Shown here piece by piece: positions 59,486 to 64,000 of a DNA stretch of 64,000 nt. The first letter of the stretch is position 1; each line of letters opens with the position of its first letter. The DNA lies in assembly GCF_014645615.1 (NCBI RefSeq), contig NZ_BMMB01000008.1:186001-250000 (forward strand), read 5' to 3'. The notes under the pieces are model-generated. The model was not told the DNA's origin. It saw only the letters and a list, made by a program, of their open reading frames with translations, and ran no database searches. Position numbers and translations under genes: made by a program. Source of the stretch: Paenibacillus hunanensis. Lineage in GTDB: Bacteria > Bacillota > Bacilli > Paenibacillales > Paenibacillaceae.

Positions 59486-59890
59486 ATGATTGAATTAATA
59501 GAAGAAATTCGCCACGGTGCCATGGCAGAGACTCTCTCTAAAACGGATGCTACACTTGCAGACTGTAAAGCAGCGATTCTGCGTATGAATGGTACGGATC
59601 GCAGCCTCGTTAGTATGCGACAGGGCGAGCTGACTGTTCTGGTAGGTGGCGGCGTGGGACAGTATATCGTAACTGCCGAAGATCATATATCTATTCGCAA
59701 TCTGCTTCAGCAGCGACCTGAACAAGATGAAGCAGATACGATTGATGTAACGGTAGGTGGACAGGCAGTTGATTATCCCGCGTATTATGTAGTCAACGTA
59801 GAAATGGTATGGGCTGCGATCCTGGAATGCCTGGCAGTTAATGAAGCATCAGAACGCAAAGAACTGGAGTGGGAGGAAATGCGTAAATAA
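59486..59890 (+). CDS. Imm1-like small protein (possible orphan immunity protein)
   Basis: A 134-residue soluble acidic protein. TVLVGGGVGQYIVTAED, then DVTVGGQAVDYPAYYVV and a C-terminal acidic helix ending in LEWEEMRK follow the pattern I know from Imm1-type immunity proteins (a GGG.G.Y strand, a GQ...PA.YVV motif, a final W-E). Imm1 proteins neutralise deaminase toxins of polymorphic toxin systems, but no toxin gene is adjacent. The start is placed at the second ATG (59486), seven bases after GGGAGG. The assignment is by pattern only. Confidence 0.5.
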   Translation: MIELIEEIRHGAMAETLSKTDATLADCKAAILRMNGTDRSLVSMRQGELTVLVGGGVGQYIVTAEDHISIRNLLQQRPEQDEADTIDVTVGGQAVDYPAYYVVNVEMVWAAILECLAVNEASERKELEWEEMRK

Positions 59891-59986
59891 ACGGATTCAC
59901 CTAGATAGTCCAGTTCTCTTTGGTTGCTTGATGCTGGGCTCTTTCTGCTCGATGCTAGAATAGCTTTATATGTCGTTGCTTGATGA

Positions 59987-60622
59987 TTAGGAAGTAGCTT
60001 GATCGTCTCCACGATGGTAGGGACAATACTTTTCCATCAGACGCTGTGTTTCCAGATCATCTGGCAATGCGCGCTGTTCCAATCCTTCCATAATACGCTG
60101 GCGCTCTGGCTCACGTACATTTTGTCCAAACTTGAACTTGGCACTCCATTCCTCGGGTACGATCTTAATGAGCGAAACCGCCTTGAGCTGGGAGACATAG
60201 CGAGGATCTTCTGTAGTGATCGGATCATAGCCACCCTCTGGCTGGAGCTTCCGCATAAACAGGCTAAAGCCTTCAGCCTTCTCATCCAGATCCTCGATCA
60301 TCTCTGCATGACCACGTACAGTTACACTTTTAAAATAAGCGGTTGCCGGACATGCCATATGATCATCTGTAAAGTAGGATGGCAATAGTGCATATTCGCG
60401 TGCTGCTGAGAACGTGACACGGGTATTCTTTTTGAGCAGATTCATCTTCTCGCCAGCGCGGCTACCGTGTACATAAAAGACACCATTTCCATAAGCAAAA
60501 TTCAGCGGCACCACTCGCGGCCAGCCATCCTCATTCGCCAGACCGAGAAAGCCAAAGGTCACTTCCTCCAGAAACTCCGCTACTTCCTGCTCTTCTGCAA
60601 TCGAAAATTCTTTTCTACGCAT
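59987..60622 (-). CDS. Pyridoxamine 5'-phosphate oxidase-like FMN-binding protein
   Basis: A 211-residue split-barrel flavin-binding protein of the PNPOx-like (Nim/DUF447-like) type. LEEVTFGFLGLANEDGWPRVVPLNFAYGNGVFYVH residues about 20-55 contain the flavin-fold start, HGSRAGEKMNLLKKN the phosphate loop, and YFKSVTVRGHAEMIEDLDEKA the closing strand. Family members act as flavin reductases, nitroimidazole reductases or pyridoxine-related oxidases; the activity here is open. The ATG at 60622 is chosen because GGGAGAG lies seven bases before it. It is divergent from the MocR gene, which regulators of vitamin B6-type genes often neighbour. Confidence 0.82.
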   Translation of the reverse strand: MRRKEFSIAEEQEVAEFLEEVTFGFLGLANEDGWPRVVPLNFAYGNGVFYVHGSRAGEKMNLLKKNTRVTFSAAREYALLPSYFTDDHMACPATAYFKSVTVRGHAEMIEDLDEKAEGFSLFMRKLQPEGGYDPITTEDPRYVSQLKAVSLIKIVPEEWSAKFKFGQNVREPERQRIMEGLEQRALPDDLETQRLMEKYCPYHRGDDQATS

Positions 60623-60950
60623 ATCGTTTCTCTCCCATTCCATGCTTTTCGTTATAGGCTTGAATTAGCGGCTCAAGATCGTAGAAAGGACGCTTACGAG
60701 CATCACTGTATCTCCAATTCACCGTGATTAATTGATCCATTCCAGCGCTTGACCGCTCGGTTATTCCAGCTTATGCTGAATATTGACAGGTTAAAAGAGC
60801 CAATATCGACTAAAATGATTAGTCCAATTTGTAGCATCAGTATCGTATTGAACATCCAACAAAGCATACATAGAGCAGGTCAGACCATAGCTACAAGTTA
60901 GTTAAAAAATAACTACCGCCCGATCAAGTTAGTAGAAAAGAGGAAGCGAG
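60623..60950. other. Divergent region between PNPOx-like and MocR genes
   Basis: About 330 bp. No gene. It should contain both promoters and any MocR-binding direct repeats, but I could not define them by eye. Confidence 0.35.
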
Positions 60951-62528
60951 ATGCAGGAGATTACGATTGCTTATCAGCGACTACTGGAGCAGCATGGATA
61001 TAAATATGTAGCCCTGTATCATGCTCTGCGAGAGGGCATCCTGAATGGTACATTGCCTGCACGTAGCCGTCTGCCTTCCACGCGGAGTATGGCAGAGATG
61101 TACGGAGTATCACGAGGCATTGTGGCGGAAGCCTATGATCTGCTGCTCGCTGAAGGGTATGTAGAGGCTGCGGTCGGTAAAGGAACCTATGTATCCGAGC
61201 AGGTAGTCGTAGAGCACTCGCATCGAAACGATAAGCAAGCTTACAAAACGGACTTCGAAGCAAAAGGAAAAGGCAGCATAGATCAACAGAGGAATGATCG
61301 CTCTACGCCCACCCTATCTCGCTGGGGACACCGCATTGTGCAATTGGATGCGAGGCAGTCTGTGGAGCCGCCGAATGGACGAGCTTTGGAGCAAGAGAAG
61401 GTACAGCTACAGTCACAGCTTAATTCGTTTCCAGCTCACGCACCGATCTCCTTTTGTCCGCAGGATCTGGTGCTGCAAGGCAATTCGCTAGCCGATTGGA
61501 AAACAGCACTGACTGGCGCATCGCAGGACATGCAGTCTGCTGCTTTTACAGAGGAGATGAGTACGATTGGCGATATGCGGCTACGGGAAGCGATCTGTAC
61601 GCATGTGGGACGTACACGAGGGATTCGCGCGCGTCCAGAGCAGGTTATGCTGTACAGTGGTTCACAGGAGGCGCTTGTGCTGCTCTGTCAATTGCTCATC
61701 AATGAGCAGGAGCCTGTCGTAGTAGAAGACCCCTGTTATACTGGAATTCAAAAAGCAGTCGGCGCAGCAGGTGGCAAGCTCATTGGCGCACCGCTGGATC
61801 GACAGGGCATCCTTCCAGCCGATTGGTCGGCGCGATTATTGTTCGTTACACCGGGTCGCCAATTTCCGACTGGTGCGGTCTTGCCTTTAGCGCGCAGACA
61901 GCAGCTGCTACAATGGGCTGATCGGCAGAACGCCTGGATTGTAGAGGATGATTATGATAGTGAGTTTCGCTGGGGCGGTCGCCCATTAGAGCCGCTCAAG
62001 GCACTCGATCATTCTGAGCAGGTGATCTATGTCGGTTCCTTTTCTAAAAGTATGTTCTCTGCTCTGCGTATTGGCTATGCGATCGTACCGCCAGCGCTTA
62101 TTGCACCGCTAATCGCTGCGAAAAGTCTTTACGCGCCTTTGCCCTCATCGCCGCTGGAGCAACGTGCACTGGCACGCTTTATGCAGCGCGGAGATTATAT
62201 GCGGCATCTGCGCAGAATGACCCGGTTATATCGTCCACGCTTTCAGGAGCTACATCGCTTATTAAATGGACGCTTATCGGAGCTATTTGATTGGATCGAT
62301 ACCGACTCCGGTTTACATATTTATGGAAGCTGGCAGCTGGAGCGCTCGCAATATGAGCGATTTCGTGAGCAAGCGCTGGAGCTCGGTGTACAATGGAAGG
62401 ATGCTTCGCTGTATCAGATCGCTACCGGAGCACCAGCGGTATGCTTTAGCTTTGCCCATACAGATGAGCAGCAGATGCAGCAGGGAATGGAGCGTCTGGA
62501 GCTAGCATGGCAGCGCACACTGGAATAG
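60951..62528 (+). CDS. MocR-family regulator (GntR winged helix fused to aminotransferase)
   Basis: A 525-residue transcription factor. The GntR-type winged helix is at about residues 15-82 (LNGTLPARSRLPSTRSMAEM, then YGVSRGIVAEAYDLLLAEGY). A polar linker of about 90 residues follows, longer than in most homologues. The aminotransferase-like domain follows (VMLYSGSQEALVLLCQLL, VEDPCYTGI, WIVEDDYDSEFRWGG) and the PLP lysine is in VGSFSKSMFSALRIGY near residue 366. Such regulators sense PLP or amino-acid-PLP adducts. The neighbour across the divergent region is a PNPOx-like gene, so a PdxR-like role is possible but inferred. GAGGAAG precedes the ATG. Confidence 0.88.
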   Translation: MQEITIAYQRLLEQHGYKYVALYHALREGILNGTLPARSRLPSTRSMAEMYGVSRGIVAEAYDLLLAEGYVEAAVGKGTYVSEQVVVEHSHRNDKQAYKTDFEAKGKGSIDQQRNDRSTPTLSRWGHRIVQLDARQSVEPPNGRALEQEKVQLQSQLNSFPAHAPISFCPQDLVLQGNSLADWKTALTGASQDMQSAAFTEEMSTIGDMRLREAICTHVGRTRGIRARPEQVMLYSGSQEALVLLCQLLINEQEPVVVEDPCYTGIQKAVGAAGGKLIGAPLDRQGILPADWSARLLFVTPGRQFPTGAVLPLARRQQLLQWADRQNAWIVEDDYDSEFRWGGRPLEPLKALDHSEQVIYVGSFSKSMFSALRIGYAIVPPALIAPLIAAKSLYAPLPSSPLEQRALARFMQRGDYMRHLRRMTRLYRPRFQELHRLLNGRLSELFDWIDTDSGLHIYGSWQLERSQYERFREQALELGVQWKDASLYQIATGAPAVCFSFAHTDEQQMQQGMERLELAWQRTLE

Positions 62529-62584
62529 ATAGTACAACACGCAGGTATACTAATCATCGTGAAGCGATAAAGGAGCGAAGTGAC

Positions 62585-62911
62585 ATGGAGACGTGTAAAA
62601 GTCTGGATGAGGTTCGTGGACATATTGATCGTTTGGATCAGCAGATTATTGGATTACTAAGTGAGCGCAGCCAGTATGTGAAACAGGCGGCCACTTTTAA
62701 AAAGGATACCGATGCAGTGAAGGCACCTGCACGAGTTGAAGCGGTGATTACGAAGGTACGTGAGCTAGCAAGTGCGAATGAGCTGAATCCGCTCGTAGCC
62801 GAGCAGGTGTATCGTGCGATGATTGCTGCCTTTATCGAGGATGAGCTACAGGAGCATGCACGCTTGCAACAGATGCCGAAGCCAGCTGCGGATTCGGATG
62901 CTCAAGCCTGA
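62585..62911 (+). CDS. Chorismate mutase, type II (AroQ fold)
   Basis: A 108-residue all-helical enzyme that converts chorismate to prephenate or, in related isochorismate-pyruvate lyases, cleaves isochorismate. VRGHIDRLDQQIIGLLSERS near residue 10 contains the active-site Arg of AroQ proteins, QYVKQAATFKKD the second Lys/Arg region, and VAEQVYRAMIAAFIEDE the third helix. It could be chorismate mutase or a PchB-like lyase. AAAGGAGCG precedes the ATG at 62585, 56 bp after the MocR gene, so cotranscription is likely. No aro or pch gene lies nearby. Confidence 0.85.
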   Translation: METCKSLDEVRGHIDRLDQQIIGLLSERSQYVKQAATFKKDTDAVKAPARVEAVITKVRELASANELNPLVAEQVYRAMIAAFIEDELQEHARLQQMPKPAADSDAQA

Positions 62912-63202
62912 GCGCAGAACAGGTAACTGAGGTGCAAATTGCATGCCGGGCATTGACGAATAGCTACTTTTTGCGCAATATAAGCCCATAGAAGCTTTTT
63001 ATCATGGTGCGATGTGGGTGAGTCATCGTCCGGCATAGCAAAAGTAGTGGGAAAGCTATATCCTAATATTTTGAATTTTAGATGTTAGGCATGTATCTTA
63101 AATCGCATATGTAGCTGGGAACGTTATAGGGCTCGCTACGATGGATAGAGAAGGATACCGAGAAGCCTATTGGTGTTGTATATAGAAAAAGGGGGGAATC
63201 CG
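62912..63202. other. Gap before the AraC-type gene
   Basis: About 290 bp without supported features; no terminator or clear promoter was identified by eye. Confidence 0.3.
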
Positions 63203-63988
63203 ATGCTTGAAGTATCGCCATCTTCATTTGTACTTAAACCGGCTTTTGCCAAAATCTTCTGTGAACCGGAGTGGCGCTGGCCAAAGCGTGAAAAACCGAT
63301 GCCCAACTATGATCTGTTTTATGTATGGAGCGGAGAAGGAGAGCTGATTCTGAATGGCGAGCCTTATCCGATCAGTAAAGGAAGCTGCTTTCTGTTCCGT
63401 CCAGGGGATGAGACAACAGCTACACATAATCCGCAAAAGCCGCTCGTGCTCACTTATATCCATTTTGATGTAGACGAGCCGGTGAGCCGTGTACCGATTC
63501 GGTATCGCATGCTGGATGAGACGATTGATTTTGAATATATGCTGGTGCGCTACGTAAGACTACTGCTGGAGCATGCCTTTGCAGCAGAGGACGAAGCACG
63601 CCTGATCTTGAAGCAACTTATGATTCATCTGTTGCGCGAGGAACAGCGCAAGCCTGTGCCGCGCAAGGTGAGCAATCAGCTGAATGAGACGATTCAGGAG
63701 GTTGCCAACTATATTCGTCAGCACCCCAGTCTGGCGCACCGGGTAGAGGAGCTAGCTGCAAGAGCAGGTCTGTCACCGCGCTACTTCTCGATCAAATTCA
63801 AGGAGTTAATCGGCGCATCCGTGCAGTCGTATATTATTCGGATGCGAATTGAGCGTGCCGAGCATCTGCTGGTGTATACGGGAATGAATGTGACCGAGGT
63901 GGCGGATGCACTGGGCTATCGCGATATTTTCTTTTTCAGTCGTCAATTCAAGCAGTATACGGGGAAAAGTCCATCCGAGATTCGCTAG
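63203..63988 (+). CDS. AraC-family transcriptional regulator
   Basis: A 261-residue regulator. The N-terminal cupin-like sensing domain is at about residues 1-120 (YVWSGEGELILNGEPYPISKG, then CFLFRPGDETTATH). The two helix-turn-helix motifs are RVEELAARAGLSPRYFSIKF and VTEVADALGYRDIFFFSRQF, ending KQYTGKSPSEIR, the typical AraC C-terminus. AAAAGGGGGG precedes the ATG at 63203. Its target is not in the window, so it probably lies to the right. Sugar-type effectors are common for this cupin-AraC class in Paenibacillus. Confidence 0.9.
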   Translation: MLEVSPSSFVLKPAFAKIFCEPEWRWPKREKPMPNYDLFYVWSGEGELILNGEPYPISKGSCFLFRPGDETTATHNPQKPLVLTYIHFDVDEPVSRVPIRYRMLDETIDFEYMLVRYVRLLLEHAFAAEDEARLILKQLMIHLLREEQRKPVPRKVSNQLNETIQEVANYIRQHPSLAHRVEELAARAGLSPRYFSIKFKELIGASVQSYIIRMRIERAEHLLVYTGMNVTEVADALGYRDIFFFSRQFKQYTGKSPSEIR

Positions 63989-64000
63989 GGGAAGGAGCTG

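Overview
The window reads as chromosomal DNA of a Paenibacillus-like low-to-mid GC Firmicute. The evidence is strong AGGAGG-type ribosome sites, several TTG/GTG starts, sigma-A and sigma-D-like promoters, a Rex box, a dnaB-dnaI primosome pair, S-layer homology domains, coproheme-pathway HemQ, three-gene sdhCAB, ecsAB and an adeR-ald pair. No rRNA or tRNA gene was seen. Transcription changes direction often, and most transcription units end in recognisable intrinsic terminators.

Layout. 1-6.0 kb: 5' end of mqnE (minus), the A-type Fe-S carrier erpA (plus), then a minus-strand run holding two pairs of paralogues (two small proteins of unknown function and two exported Pro-rich DUF5666-like proteins), a PPP-family phosphatase, and a TraX-like membrane protein with a small membrane partner. 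6.4-10.7 kb: redox block with ferredoxin-NADP reductase (yumC), an orphan type I-C-like CRISPR array with leader but no cas genes, and a Rex-boxed type II NADH dehydrogenase (yumB). 10.8-15.3 kb: two near-identical methyl-accepting chemotaxis genes with sigma-D-like promoters; the second is cut by one in-frame TAG. 15.7-23 kb: hemQ, dnaB-dnaI, trxA and uvrC, the last with a long acidic insertion. 23-31 kb: CPBP membrane protease, LysR regulator, sdhCAB. 30.6-38.9 kb: AAC(3)-family acetyltransferase, DUF3891 protein, Tat-exported phosphoesterase, YfcE-like phosphoesterase, GNAT, EamA transporter, small membrane protein, PHP phosphatase, LysR. 39.3-47.7 kb: CheX, SDR, DEAD-box helicase, ecsAB, adeR and ald. 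48.3-53.5 kb: the complete livJHMGF branched-chain amino-acid importer. 53.9-64 kb: secreted small protein, SLH surface protein, aminotransferase, Imm1-like protein, PNPOx-like protein, MocR regulator, chorismate mutase, AraC regulator.

How the genes fit together. Respiration and redox recur: yumC, yumB under Rex, sdhCAB with a cre-like site, hemQ for haem, mqnE for menaquinone, trxA and erpA. Amino-acid nitrogen use is the second theme (adeR-ald, livJHMGF). Surface and motility functions (MCPs, CheX, SLH protein, exported proteins) form the third.

The least explained material is a two-tier repeat system. Element A (three intergenic copies at 8.3, 19.7 and 41.0 kb, about 125 bp each) folds into a long two-part hairpin whose arms show compensatory base changes between copies. 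Element B (about 71 bp, two small hairpins) occurs alone at 4.6 kb and again nested inside the 19.7 kb copy of A. One copy of A abuts the truncated end of the CRISPR array. Other unexplained structures are a 110-bp hairpin after adeR, an SD-sequestering hairpin with a 20-codon leader ORF before the Tat phosphoesterase, and a TTTGGATATA repeat/dyad cluster before a small membrane protein gene.
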